A stretch of 64,000 nucleotides of DNA, from NCBI GenBank assembly GCA_034687125.1, contig JAQGBZ010000154.1:1-64000 (forward strand). The letters are read 5' to 3'. The translations under genes were made by a program, and so were the position numbers. Below, one piece after another: positions 48,955-63,000 of the stretch (position 1 is its first letter; every line of letters starts with the position of its first letter). The stretch is from Neelides folsomi. Taxonomy: Eukaryota; Arthropoda; Collembola; Neelipleona; Neelidae. The notes beneath the pieces were generated by a model. The model was not told the DNA's origin. It made no database searches and was given only the letters and a program-made list of their open reading frames with translations.

Positions 48955-51900
48955 TGTACATTGGCAGAATTCTATTCGTATCATATTTAAAAGTAAAGTA
49001 TATGTAGGTATGTAATATATAAAGAATCTTACGGATTTGAATTTCTAACTTGAATTGCCTTATTTAAGTACATTTTATGAATTTATGACACAATTGTTAA
49101 AGATTAATAAGGTTGAGTATATCCTTATACTGATATTTATATGAATTTAATATATGGTACACATCAGATCTCTGAAGGCATATTTATTACATACATATAT
49201 TTTATAATCTAACAAAATTTACATATATGCTGTATGTTACATTAACATTTTCAATGGACTCACAATCAGTCTACGAATGCATATTTTATGTGCCAGAAAG
49301 GCAAATAATGACAATAAGCTATAACTTTAAGTTTCGATTTCCGAAATTTCACAAAAATTGTGTTATTACTTTTATCCTTTAAATTCTTATCTGAATTTGA
49401 ATATATCATATATTTAGATATTCTTACATTGCTTTTTTACTATACTTATACGGTTACCCGTTACGTACTAAATACATAGTACTTGGGATTATTTTGATCC
49501 TAGCCAATATAATTTAAAATCGAATATTCGTAGTTTTATTAAGGAGGTAGTAGGTAAAGATAGATGTACACTTTTTACAAATGTATACAGTATACAACGG
49601 AATATGCCAATATAATACTTTTAATGATTTCGGTATTTAAAATTACGTATTTAAAATATTTATTTGGAAGTAGACCAAACTAATCTTACTAATGTACAGA
49701 GGTACTTTAAACAAAAGACAAGTAGAATTTGTAATCACTTTGAAAGCTTAGCCGAAAGGGCTTTGAGTATATTTAAACATTATTCAATGCATGCTTTGTA
49801 AAAATCTAAATGTAATTATTAAATTTGAATTTAATTTAAGCTACTTAAAGATCAAAGTAAGGAGGAAGGGAAGAAACGTAAAAGAGAAAGAGATTCAACT
49901 TATATGTAGATTACTTATCTATGTATATATGTATTTTAATGTGTATTGAACATATAGCTTTAAGATTCTTCATTTCCCCCAATATATTCATATCATGATG
50001 GCAAATTTCACATTTGATGAAAGAAGCAACTGTGAACTCTTTGCCGAACATCCAACTTCCAAACGGTCCGATCCTAAATGAAACTAGACAGAATAAAAAA
50101 GGGGACCTAATCGGCCTAGAGCCAAAAGAGACTGCAAAATATTCGCCTCCACATTTTTATTTCTTTATGTTTTTTTCTTTTAGAGATATAATTCAACCAG
50201 ATAGAAAGTATATTACATATTATATTGTTTTATCGTATGGTTGTGATATTACTAGGCCTGAATGGTTAAATGTATTTCTCTATCTATCATCGAACTTAAT
50301 ACACTATATTATAAATTAAATCCACAGAGAGATATTTTCTTTTGTGAAGCCAAAGGCAGCTGAATGTGCGGAGAGGATCGGACGGTTAGTTTATTCCGCC
50401 TCCCCTCGTTTATTTCGCACTCTCGCATATTGGCAATATATTTCCCCTCTTCAGATCATCCAGATGAGTTGAAAGAAAGGGTCAGATGATGAAATCGCAA
50501 AACCTATAAAAATAATATAATTCATATATTTATATATTATTATCTCTTGTCTGCCTATTGACTTGAGTCCTTTCCCTTTCATCGGAGCAGATGTGATGAT
50601 GTACATAATGGCGTTTAATGAAAATGCTCCCCCTCGTGGTTTATCGAATTTGGAGAATTAAAAAAGATATTAAGGAACCATTATCGAAGTGACAACTTTA
50701 CAGAATATCTGCTAATAATTATTTCAAAGGCCAAATGCACTAGCTCTGAATTTTATGTATTTTACTTTTGAAGATTTATGGAGAAAATATGGATTTATGC
50801 GGTTGATGGTATTTATGCTTTAATTGATTACACATGTGTTTGATGGACTTTAGTTACATTTTTCCGCTTAAAGCTAATGGAAGCTTCAATCTCATTGGTT
50901 TAAAACTTTAAATGGGTCCCGTTTTGTGTGCAAAAAATATTTGGCAAATAATAGGCGAAAGAGAAAAGGAATTGAGAGAGTTTGGTTGTAAACGTTTTTC
51001 ATCTCCACCATAATGTAATCCCCCAGAGAGGAAAGAGTGGAGGGAGTGTATCTTTAAACCCCACAATGGATCCTCACCGTCTCCCTTTCAATTTTGTGAC
51101 CCACGGTCTTGGCGTCATAAAATGTGTTATTATTCTATTCATCAAATTCTTCAATTACACAAAAGCCCACCTTTGCCACCCATTCTTTCTCGCCCTATTA
51201 AGAGAGAAAAGAATTTAGAGAAAGGGTCAATTCACAAATTCCCAATTCCAATTTCTAAACGAGATATCCAGTTTCTTTCAACTACACTTACTCCCAATGA
51301 CCATTTTTTCATCGGACATTCTTTGAAGTGAAGGTATTTTCGAAACTCGCATCAGGGATTCCAAAGAGAGCCGGTTGCGTCAAGCAAAGAATGAGACCAG
51401 ATATGTAAAGAATCGTAATGTTACAAGGAGGTGAGCATAGAGCACTGCAGAATCGGATTACCAGTCAAGACCTTCATGGACTCCTTCAATCCGAATTGAC
51501 CGCGCGTGGAAGTCAAACTCATAAGCGATATCGTAAAAGTGAAGCCCTCGACTGAACTCGACTCCCTTTATCCTTATTGTGAAATTTCGTCCTCAACTTC
51601 AGCCGTTTGATAATGGGAAATGGAGAAATCAGAGGATGGGATCTCCCTCGTACCATGGTCATATCTTCATCCCTCCATCAATTCGAGATTTATTACGACG
51701 CATGCTGCTGCTCAAAATATCACAAGCTTTATTCTCAAACTCAGCCCAATATTATAGCCAATATTATTTGCATTTACAACATTCCAAACGGAGAATTCCA
51801 TGCATAAGGAAATGATTACAATACACATTTCATATTGTACTATATAAAGCATGTTACATCTTCTTTAAAGATTCCCCTCATTATTTAAAGTTAAAGGAAA

Positions 51901-53675
51901 GATTTTAATTTACATTCAAATTGCGCATTTAAACTGAATGATATTATCCTCGTGCATCGAGGTATAAACCGTAGAGATATTCTTCGGGTGCTGATAAGAC
52001 GGCTCGTGTCGTGTCAAATGTTTTGATACGTGCAGAGTGTGGAAATTCATCCATGCTTACGTAGAATGTGTGCGTCTGCATTCATAAATGCCCTCAATGT
52101 CTCATTGCCGTACTTGGGTTATTTACAATTGACTTCCTTTGATCCTTTGTAAAATGCATCTATGGTAAATAAGCACGTCTGTATGTTGTTTTCATCGAAT
52201 TGTTTTATCCTTCTTTCGCTCCTCAATGATTCTCACTAAAATGGCACGTATCGTTTTAGGAATCGAGTTAAGCAAAATTGTGACCGTCAAAGATACAAAG
52301 TCAACTGAATTGCTTTAATATGCACATTTATTTAAAATTAAGTTTATACCCTCAAAGCCTTGAAAGTTGCGAATCAACATGATCTAGCTTAAATTGAGAA
52401 ATTTTGAGATTTAAGCATGAGGAAGGAAATGAAATAATTTAGAATATTTTATCTCAATGTGATTGAATAGAATTATTTTTATATAGTATTTAGTTTTATC
52501 AAAATACACATAATAACTATTAATATAAGATACAAAAGTTATATTGTAAACCAGTAAATATACTAATAATATCATTACTGTATTTCCATCGAAAGTCATT
52601 TGAAAGGTAATTTATACACCTAGTTTTTTATTCAGAAAGGAAGCTTATTAACTATTTCATTCCATTTACTGTGAGTGGAGCTCTGGAGCAAGAAATGAAG
52701 AATGATAACTGGCAATAATCATAAATATGACATGAGTAAAGCCACTTATTGTTTTCTTCCTTCTTTCTCGGGCCCTCTTCCCCAATTTTCATCTCTCGTT
52801 CGCCCGGGTGTCCAAATTTGACAATTGAGCAATTTTGCCATTTGGCATTCGAAGGGGAACGAAGAAGAAATTGAATTATATTTTGAGAATTAACGTGCAA
52901 CTCCATTTTCCTCTTTTGATTTTAATTCCTCCCAGCCCCTGTTTACACATCTATATACTGTAAATTTTATAGTTTATCTTCATTCCCCATGGTTTGTAAA
53001 TAAGCAGAGAGCAGGCACGGGGACTGGAACTTTTAATCATTCAAATCTCATGTGGCTCTTGAGATGTAAGATAACAATAAAATGAGCCGGCCCTTGATTT
53101 ACATGCCACTTTTATGCGAATCTTCGAATAGAGAAAACCGCAAGTTTAATTTTAACTATTCAAAAATGAAAATATGGTTGACTGGTATAATCATATGTGA
53201 GCTATTTTCTCATCTTTCCTCTCTCCTTATGGCGCAGACTTCCTCGTTTTCTTTATCTCTTTCTTTATGGCTTTTTCTTTGCCTCGTCTGTTGTTGTAAC
53301 ACAGATAAGGGGAGTTGAGAGGAGCTGAATCTCTAATCCTTATAACGACATTAAACTCTCTCCATTCAGCGTGTTCGACCAGACTCGAAAAGTTTAAAGG
53401 CTTTACTCTAACTTTTACCCTTTTCTTCAGGTTAACACGTAATTGAATCGGGCGTTCGACTCGGCTTTACCTTCCCCATACGTCCTTACATAAATGAAAG
53501 GCGAGAACTTCAAGATTTGATCTAAGGATGAAATGAACTTTGGGCCTGGGAAGGAAAGACGAATGAGCTATTTCCAACCGGCACTCTCATTGAAAGAAAA
53601 ATATACTAGAGCCGTATGAGGGACCAGGTGCCCAAGGGAAATGATGAAGCCACGAAAGTCCTCCAAACTTTTCAG
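48955..53675. other. Noncoding or unresolved stretch with GC-richer patches
   Basis: AT-rich to about 50.3 kb, then GC-richer patches at 50340-50680, 51000-51800, 51950-52150, 52740-52920 and 53320-53640. Several are open on both strands (for example minus 51954-52087 and 51465-51590, plus 51414-51556), so openness alone cannot decide strand or coding. No domain was recognised. Confidence 0.4.
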
Positions 53676-53830
53676 TGACATCGGCGAACAATGTGGAATT
53701 GAAGAGCGAAGGTCAGGTAATTGAGACCAAGACAGTGAAGCCCGTCCATCCCAACATGGTAATCAAGGAGGATGAGGAATTGAAGACAATTGCTCAAATC
53801 CACCGTTCTGCTCCAACTGTTCGCTTCTAA
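53676..53830 (+). CDS. Possible terminal coding exon of an unidentified gene
   Basis: A plausible acceptor (CTTTTCAG at 53668-53675) opens a 50-codon plus frame ending in TAA at 53828-53830. The peptide is Lys/Glu/Val-rich and includes GQVIETKTVKPVHPNMVIKE and ends IHRSAPTVRF. No upstream exon could be linked and no AATAAA was seen soon after the stop. The minus strand is also open here (53911-53672), so chance is a real alternative. Confidence 0.3.
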
Positions 53831-54021
53831 ACCGGCACACATCTCTCTCCTTAAACTTACCAACAACTTGACTTCTCTTCCCTCCTCGGGATTCTCCATA
53901 GTAGCGGACAAATTAACTTTTCACGTCTCTCTCTCTCTCAGCCCGGGAAGGAGAAAAAGTTTGAGTTGCAGGAAATCCATGTTCTTCGAACGGTGGAACA
54001 CACAAGTCCTGAATTCCGGAT

Positions 54022-57000
54022 ATGAGGTGTCGAGAGGTTCACACTCTCTTTTTCGTCCTTGCCTTCGTTGGAGTCGTCCTGGGCGGACGGGACGAGTGGG
54101 ACGGCGAAATTTCCATTTTCTCCGGCAGTCACGGAGTTCTTCAAACCCCCAATTTCCCCTATAAATTCGAAACCCCATTCACCAAACGGTGGCTCATCAA
54201 TGCCACAGCTCATCCAGTTAACTCAACAATCAAAGTATACTTCACTCAGATGTTCATTGCAAATGGGACGATTCAAATTACTGAATATTCTTCTTACGAA
54301 GAGGACAAAATTATGACCGATATTGTTAAAAATAGTAGAAGGGGTGGGAAGCGGCAGGTAGAGAGCCGCATAGGGTTTTGGAAAACCAACATCGTGGCTT
54401 CCCAAAAGCTCGATACCTTTAAAACCAAAGTGGTGTCGACGAAGAAGTATCCATTCCTGGCCATTGATCTCCATCTCCGCTCACCTTATCTTGACCACAT
54501 TCGGCTCCCGGAATTCCTTGACACTTTCGGCTTCAACATCACTTTCGAAATTGTGAAAGAAAGTAAGCCGCTTTTACCAAGCTGTTCTCTTGCGAGCTGC
54601 TCCTACGCGGGAAACTGCTTCGTCTCGAGAGACTTCACGTAAGACATTTTTCATGCCGTCACTCGGCTTCTTCCTCCCTTGATGTATTGTTTACGTATGT
54701 CCGGGCGATATGTCATTTTTATTCTTTTTGACATGATAGAAATTTCTTCTGTGATTGCCTCCCTGGGTATTACGGAACAAAATGCGAATACGGACCAAAA
54801 TGCGATCCAAAGAGAAATATCAACTTTTGTCTAAATGGCGGCGAATGCAAGTAAGAATACCAATGCTTTTAATTGAATTATCTTCTCCCATTTAAATTAT
54901 ATTAAAGAATTTAAGTTAATAGGCAATTTGGAAGTATTTACTATAATTAAAAGCACAAATATTCTAGCAAATTTACAGAATTTAATATGAAGTCTGAAAT
55001 TCCTTACAAAAATGTTAAAATAGGTATATGGTAAAGAAGTGAATGCATAAACATATGTAACACTCGAATGTAAATCCATAATATTTGATATACCCGTCCT
55101 TAACAATTTTACTTTTGATAAGCTTTTCAAGTATCAAAGTTGTTAATCCAATCAAAGAGCATCAAACTAATTGAGTTAGGGAAGAATTCGGAAACAATTT
55201 TCTTATTAAGTAAGTAATAGTAATACCTCGGAATACCTCTGAAGAAACGATTTGACAAATAGAAATTAATATCAAGTTATAATAACTTTAAATACGTTAT
55301 AAAACGTTTGATATTTTTTTATTTAATTGTTGAATAATCAATAATCATTTTTTAAATTAAAGATATTAATAGAGACCATATAATTATATAGAGACCATAC
55401 TTTCTAGAATTGGAATTGAATATATATTATTTTGCAAATCTCTTTTACAACAATTCCACTTTTGGCTTTTTATTATTTCATTTAACGTTATTCTTAGAAT
55501 CTATCTTATCATTGTTCCTAATTGGAATAGAATCAATTCTATCATCTCGTTCATTTATATATCTGGCTGAAGAGATTGAAAAAGATTTTATTATAGTAAT
55601 CCTTCTAATGCACGTATGACGGATCTATTAGTATGATTCGATATCCGACGTAAGACAGAATCATGGGTTGATAGGCGGTTGGTAGGGGAATTCTTCAGCT
55701 TCAGGCTCGAGTTGACGAGATCAGATCAAATCATACTCGAACTCTGGGTTGGGAAATGTCTCGTGTTTTATGAGTCAAATACCAGGGGTAGGAATGAGAT
55801 GGATCCATTTGGCTGAGCTGAGCTGAACTTGACGGCTGAGTGAGTAAACAGAAATCAATCAAATTTTCCCCAGCTTCCGTATTTCCTTACTTTTCGACTC
55901 CCCTCCTCCTCCCCCCAACTATTCCGAGTCAAACTATCAAGTTGAGGATGGGATCAAAAAGAAAGCCATCTGATAAAACCTAAGCTCCCTAGTCAATCTG
56001 GAGTCAAGATCCCCACAAAAACAAAAGGAAAAAGTCGAGTACATAACATGAGAATAAGTGATCTCTTCCTGTCTCGATTACATTTAGAGAAGCCCCCTTT
56101 CATTTTTATTTCTCAGCCAATCCTTTCCCTCGAGATTTATGACAGTGGAGAAGGGGGAAAGAAAGAGAGTTTGTGTGAGAGGTGCCACGTGGATGAGTCC
56201 ATGCTTTCGTTGGAGATATCCACTGCGAGAGCCCCTGGGTAAATAAACACTCTTTGGCTCAAATGGGAGCCAATATCAATTCCAGAATTTAAAAGAAAGG
56301 ACTTGTATTGATGAATTGCTTCTCCTTTCATTGAGCCGGGTGAAAGGGAGTCCGAAACAGATATTTGCCCTTCCACCTTTTGTGCGGGTGGGGGAAACAT
56401 TGGTAAGGTGAGGGGATTATGGAGAATGTGAGGATGTGAAGAGGAGACGAGAGAAGATTGAGAGCTGGTTTATCTCCAGACCTCACATTCTTTTCCCTCT
56501 CGAGATGCCCGGGACATTTGTACATGAGGCTGGTTCTTCTTCCACTCCATGTGTTAATGTGTTTCCCTCTCTCTGATCCTCCTACAGATTTAGATAAGAT
56601 GGGATCGATTGGATCTTCACTCTCTTCTTCATCTCCGCCCCAAGCCTCACCTCTCCCCATCCAATTCCTTATAAAATATAAATCCAATGTTCCGTATTCC
56701 AATTTTGGAATCTTGTTACTTTCCCCTCATTCCTCGCCCACTTCCAATCCGAGTTCCGAAATCTGAGATAATTGCCTTATTAGATTTAGAACTGCCGTGA
56801 TTCCTCGCAACCTCAGCTTCCCCACAATGCCTCTCTCCTGTCTCATTTGTAATCCGCTTAGACTCCTTATATTCTTAATATAAGGTCTAAATAGATTTGA
56901 TGGAAGATCCTTGTCTCCTTGTTGAACTACTTTCTCTATGCTCGATTCTCCCATTCTATGTAACTTCTTGTATTAATCTTGAGAGAATAGATGAATTCAT

Positions 57001-60000
57001 GACAGCTCAGTATTACTAATACTATAACGAGGAAAATGAGAGTTTCCAAATTCGAATCATTTTCTTATCTTCTTTGTACCTTTGCCCCTTATTTCCCAAA
57101 CTACTTTGTAATACCGAGCTATACTAAAACTAAGTGTATAGCTATACTTTATAATACCTACAATACACAACATAGGCAAAAGTAAAACTCGCTCAACTGT
57201 ACAAAGAAATGTTTCCAATTAAGAAATTTGATTAATTAATTAGAAATTGAAACTTGATTGAATTTTAATTAAAACATGTTTTAGCACTTTTTGCTTCTAC
57301 AAAAGAAGTATAAAGAAGTTCTATTTTAGTTAATACTTTTATCTTTGAATTTAATTCATGCAGAGTTGTTTAACTTGCAAAACTAAATGCGCATACGCAT
57401 TATATTTTTCATAAAAGCGACGAATTTTAAATGAAATTCTCTGAAGTAAATATCAATTTCACTCATGCGTAGCATATTGAAGAACTTTAATATTTTTTTG
57501 ATGGACGATACAACAAGTTCTTTGTGTGTGTAAACAAACGCAATGCGAAATTGAGGGAACGGAAGTTCAATATCAGAACCATACATGTTCATTCAGTGAC
57601 TTCGATCGTCTTTCTTCAAATGTATCTGCTTCGTATATGTAAAGATTCCGACTTTTTTTCCACGCTGTTCTTTCCACCCATACATTTGCCACTTCCTTTT
57701 CTAATTTCTTTTCGTCACCAAAAGGGGAAGCCGGTTAAAACCCAGGACATTGATTTTTATGTTTCTTTAGATTGAAGAATCCTCTTGTTAGTTTGCACTG
57801 TAAACTTGTATGCCTTCCTTGTGAGGAGCTGAGAGAGAAACATTGATTTCTTTTCATCTTATTTCCTCTCACTCGAAGCGACAGGAAAAGAGTTTCTTTT
57901 AACTTTCCACTTTCTTTGCAACTCAAAACGTTCTAATGGTTCCAATTTCCTCATCACTTCATAAAAAAGTTTTATCGGCACAGGAGGAAATCGAGTCTAA
58001 GCACCAGCTTCTGTCGATTGATAACTTTATAAACCCATGCAGCTTCCTCTCATTTGTAATCCGATTGCCTTTTTGTTTCAAGCGCCAAAATTTTCTAAAT
58101 TAGTTATTAATTTTCCATTAAAGGAGTAAATTGTGAGGTTATTGCGTTACAAAGGTCTAATGCCCTCCTCGTCCTCAATCCCTTGATAAATATATTTATT
58201 ATTCGTTTTAAATGAGCTCATGGTAGTGAAATAGTCAAAGGTAGATGATTAGTTGGAAATTATAGTTTACGCTCTCGTACAATTTTGCGGCCTGGGGGTT
58301 GATAGGACTTTCATTTAATCTACAATACTAATCCCCATTTTAACTTACACGGAATGAGAAGAGAAAGTGAACAATAATGTAGGCATGATGTGAAAATACG
58401 AGAGGAGATAATAGAGGAAAAGAGTAGAGCACTCAGGAGACTTGAGCCATAAAGGAAGCTTTATTGTATCGGAAATCCTGTAATTCACTCTTCTTCCTCT
58501 TCATGGAGAGTCAGGGGCTCGAGGAGCATCACCACCACATTACCATCTCACATTTATGAGAGGAGGGGCAGAGAGGCAATTCCCTATCTTCACAGGTATT
58601 ATCTCTCCACTCTCCGCTGACCCTCCAAGAGTCGGCAATCCTCCTAATTGGAACTGTAGCCCCAAGAATTCCGCTGACAGATGAAATAGCACTTATATGA
58701 TTTTCACTCACCGACCCTCCAATCCTATTCATATCCCATTTAATCAAAACCCACTCATCCTCATTTAATGACAGAGGCTGGAAAAAATTCACATAATCTT
58801 TAATCACATTATGAGGAATTGGACAGATAGAGCCAAAGAAGTTTTTTCAAGTTTGGCGGAAAGGAATTGATTTTCCTGGAGAGATTCTTCGTTTACCACA
58901 CAAAATCTATCTATATATTGTTGGATTAGAGGAGTAAATAAAAGTCAGCCATAATCGGTTCATAGCCGTAATCATTATGATAATGATAATGGGATGCCAC
59001 GAGTGAGGAGAGTCGAGGGAATTTATATTAGACCGTGCTTGATACTTTCAAGACCAAACCTTTTAATATAATACCTTATATGATGTCCACATTCCATTGG
59101 GTTAAAGCAGCTACTGCCAAAGTGACTCTCCTCTGGACCACGACAAGTTCGAGGATAAGTGGAAGGAACGAGTCATTAATCTTTATGACCTCCAGAGTTT
59201 CATAATAGGGAAGGGATGGACGTTGAGTGGAGATGGGTGTAGATTATATATTATTTGGGATCAAACCACCTCCAAACCACTTCATAAAGTTCATATCAAA
59301 GAGATCGCTTAATAAACTAAATGAATCAAAAGTATTTTATTCATTTAAAACAGGAGCATTAGGAAATGACCCTTTTAAATTAAAAGCTGAATGAGTTGAA
59401 CAACACTTCACTTTATTCCATGCTTCTACGATTTTGCAACTTTTATTATAAGCCTCTTTCCCCATACGATTTAATTCTCGATTGCTCTTGAATGTTTGAT
59501 AATGACATGAGGTTAAGCTTTAAAGACTCATATAAGGAACCCCCTTGTTGACGGTTGAGAGAGTTAAATTGGATAGTTTGCTCATTAATTACATTTTGAA
59601 ATTAGAAAAGAATTTGCAACTCGGACGCTCCGATCCCATTTGTTTCCGCTTTAATACATTTATCCTCCCAAATGACTTTCAAAACATGCGTTTCTCATTT
59701 CTTTTGAAAATGAGTTATGTCTTGTGTAGTTTAGGTCGTATAAAAATGCCATTAATTAATTAGAGGCCTCCTAGTAGCTAATTTAGTGGGCGAAGGGGGG
59801 AGGTTGTCCTCGCGGCGGTGTCATTTCCATTGTGTCCTCTCTCCTCCCCAAGTGTCTCTCTCATGAGAAATGTGTTGGAGGGCAGGAGATGGAAAGATGG
59901 GGTGTAGTGGGGGAGATGAGAGCTCTTTCACAGCCTCATCCTTGTATCGCGGGATCTTGCCAAGAAAGATAATTTCGTCGTCTGTCGCATCAGATGGGAA

Positions 60001-63000
60001 GGGAAGCTCTGGCCCTCAGTCTCCCTTTGCTTCTGGAATTTATATAGAGAGAGACTCGCCTCCATGCTCAGCGTACCAGTAGCATATTATATAAAGGAGG
60101 GAATCCCGTATTGATTTTCCAGGATCCTCTCCGCGGGTCTCCATTCGTAGGGATCTGAACATAAGTAGGGCTGAAGCTGCTATTTGTATTCGGAGCCCAA
60201 GACTAGTAGAAGAGAAGGAGAGAGAAATTGCGAATCCGAAAGCTCTTCCTCCTCTGTCCGTCCCAACATGCAGGCAACGACCGGGGTTCTCATATTAAGA
60301 TGAGAGCACTACGGATTCTTAAACAGAAAAACAGAGAAATGCTGTTTAAAATGAGGTATTTGAGGAAAGAGAATGGGGGAAGATGGAGAAAGCTCTTTCA
60401 TGTATATGTATGGCATTGTAGTGAAGAGATCTCACAAAACCCGCCGCCTGTCTCTCCACTTCATTCCTCAAAAAGGGGAGTTTTGTAAAATGAGGAGAAC
60501 TAAAGTTCTCTCACTATTGGGTTCGAACGGGTTCGAACGGACAATCAGACTGCGTAAGTTGATTTACTCTTCTGTCCCCTCAATATTCGTATATTACTAT
60601 ATTTCCTCCGGTGTTTCCTGAATCACGTCGGCTTCCTCAATTTACTCAACACAATTGGACTCAATTCATTCCTGCCCAATTCGCCATTCACACACTTCGT
60701 GATTTCTCATTAATGGACATAATTGAACCAACCATCAAAGACTACAGACTGGCACATGTTGATTTTCCAGAACAGAATTATTCAATCATTTACTCGTGAG
60801 TGTCGTGGGGAAAGAAATTGATGGGTTCCATTAATTTTTAGCTGCTCCGGTAAATGTTTAATTTCTCGGCCCATTCCAAATTCCAAAGTTGAACATTTCA
60901 TAATGAAATATTTAGCTTCCATTATTTCAACTTCTATAAAAGCTAGATGAAAAATATTAGTTGAAAATTCATTGAATGGATATATCATTTATGTGCAATC
61001 AATTTGATTCACTGAATCTGGAAATAAATATACTTACGAGGGAGATTAATGTTTCCGGAATAGCTGTCTCCTTATGCTTGCATAACTTCTAAAAAATTAT
61101 AGTCATCCCAACAAGGTTGATTTTTTCCCAATCCGTTTAACTTTTATGCTGTTCATGCATAAGGAATTAGGGTGAATGTAAATTCATTCATGATGTTTCT
61201 TTTGAGATTATTGGAAAAGTTTGCTGGGACGAGCAAAGTTAATGAAAATGCCGAAACTTGAAAATAAATTTGCATGGAGAATTGAGAAGAGTTCAGTTAT
61301 GGGCGGAATGTTCGAAGTAATTCTCATTGACTAATTTCGGGAAATTGGGGATAAGGTTTGGATCGTCGGGGGAAAATATTATAAGAAAGATAATAATATG
61401 TTTTATGCTTTATACATAACTATGAGTATATTTCTCATTCTACGCCGTTTATGTGATAGGAAATGGTTTTGTCATTTTCCTCATTATGGAGATGAGATGG
61501 AGGTATTTGCTCCCTTACCAGCTCAGACCAAACCTTTCTCTGATCCCCACAACGAACCGAGACTATGGAATTAATGAGGTTTCTCCGCTTCTTTGTCACC
61601 ACTCGACACTTCCTACTTTCTAATTACAATCTTAATTCTTCACCGCAACGCGCCGAACAAGAGATTAAGAAGGTGGGAAGGAAAACTTGAAATCATATTT
61701 AATTCTTCACTTCTTAATTACTCCAAAGTGCCCAATTTCAATTCCCATAATTCATTAAGATTTGAAGTTGAGAGTTCAGAATCCAAATTAATGTTGCTAA
61801 TATGAAATTATGAAGCATAATTTAGATAATGGAGTCTATGTTTTATTTCTTTAATTTATCTCATTCATATCAGTACATACCATACATGATATGTGTAATG
61901 AAAGTAATGATCATTATTCTAGGATGATTATAAAATGGCACAAATAATTAGTTAACATCAATTATTTTTTCACATATACCATAAGTATGCATTAGTTTAA
62001 TTGTTTCATTCCTTCCAATCTCTTTAATTGAGTTAGGTAAGGTATGTGTGCACAAAGGGGCTAAAGCTAAATCCTAAACTATCAACAAAAATAATGGGTT
62101 TAAAGGAGGGTAATAATTTTTATTTTTATTTATTTTCAGACACTTTGGACTTCACCGAGGAGCTTGTAAATGCAAAGAAGGGTACTCTGGTAGCTACTGC
62201 CAAAAAGAGATAACTAGTCCAGTTAAAGGTAATTTAAACTTTCACCTTTACTTTTCCCATTAATATAGTAGTTTAATGATGCGGCAGATGCGGAGCTATT
62301 ATGCGTGGAATATAATACACCTTCATTTCAATCTTTTATCTTTCTCTATTATTTTATACCCAGAAGGTTAATGGGAAAATATCAAAATATATATGGGGAA
62401 TGGATTTTGAATTTAAAGGGATATTCAATAATGGGCCATTGAGGTATATGGGTTTGGTGAGGCGTCTAAGAAGCCATTGGAAAGAAATGGGATCTTCTTT
62501 TAAATGACATTATGGTGACTATTACTACCTACGACATTGCTTAATATCTCGGGAGGGGAAGAATTTTCCACGGGATTCACAGGGGCTGATTGCCTCTTTT
62601 TAAGGCCGGAATGCCGAGAGTGGATAATTTACTACGCCCAGCCAACCCTTCCCATAACCTCATCCAATATGTATGAGATTAATGTTGAACGGTTGAAGAG
62701 ATGTAAACAACTCACTTATCCACACACACCCTTCCACTTCTCACCATTAACCAACCCCAGGGAGGTCACTAAGTTTTCCATCCATTTTACACAGATTATT
62801 TGAATCGTCATTTTAACTTAACAAGAATCACAAAATTTGAAGTGCCATCATTCCAATGCCCAAATTATTTCAACGACCCTTAGAATATTTATGCTCATTG
62901 TTACATAAACAAAATTATTCAAAGATTAAAACAACATTTTAAGAACATTATTGTTAGTAAGTAAGTAGATGTCTAAAATACAATGAATGTAAAATGTAAG

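Noticed and set aside
58529-58807. 92-codon minus frame in the CUB/EGF intron
   Set aside because: No recognised family and no supporting splice partners; it may be chance in a GC-richer patch.
60518-60545. GGTTCGAAC repeated twice, like a tRNA T-loop
   Set aside because: No acceptor, D-arm or anticodon stem can be formed around it on either strand.
60611-60792. Plus frame ending at a very good donor (CTC|GTGAGT)
   Set aside because: No acceptor gives a phase compatible with CUB/EGF exons 2 and 3, which already join cleanly to complete an EGF module.
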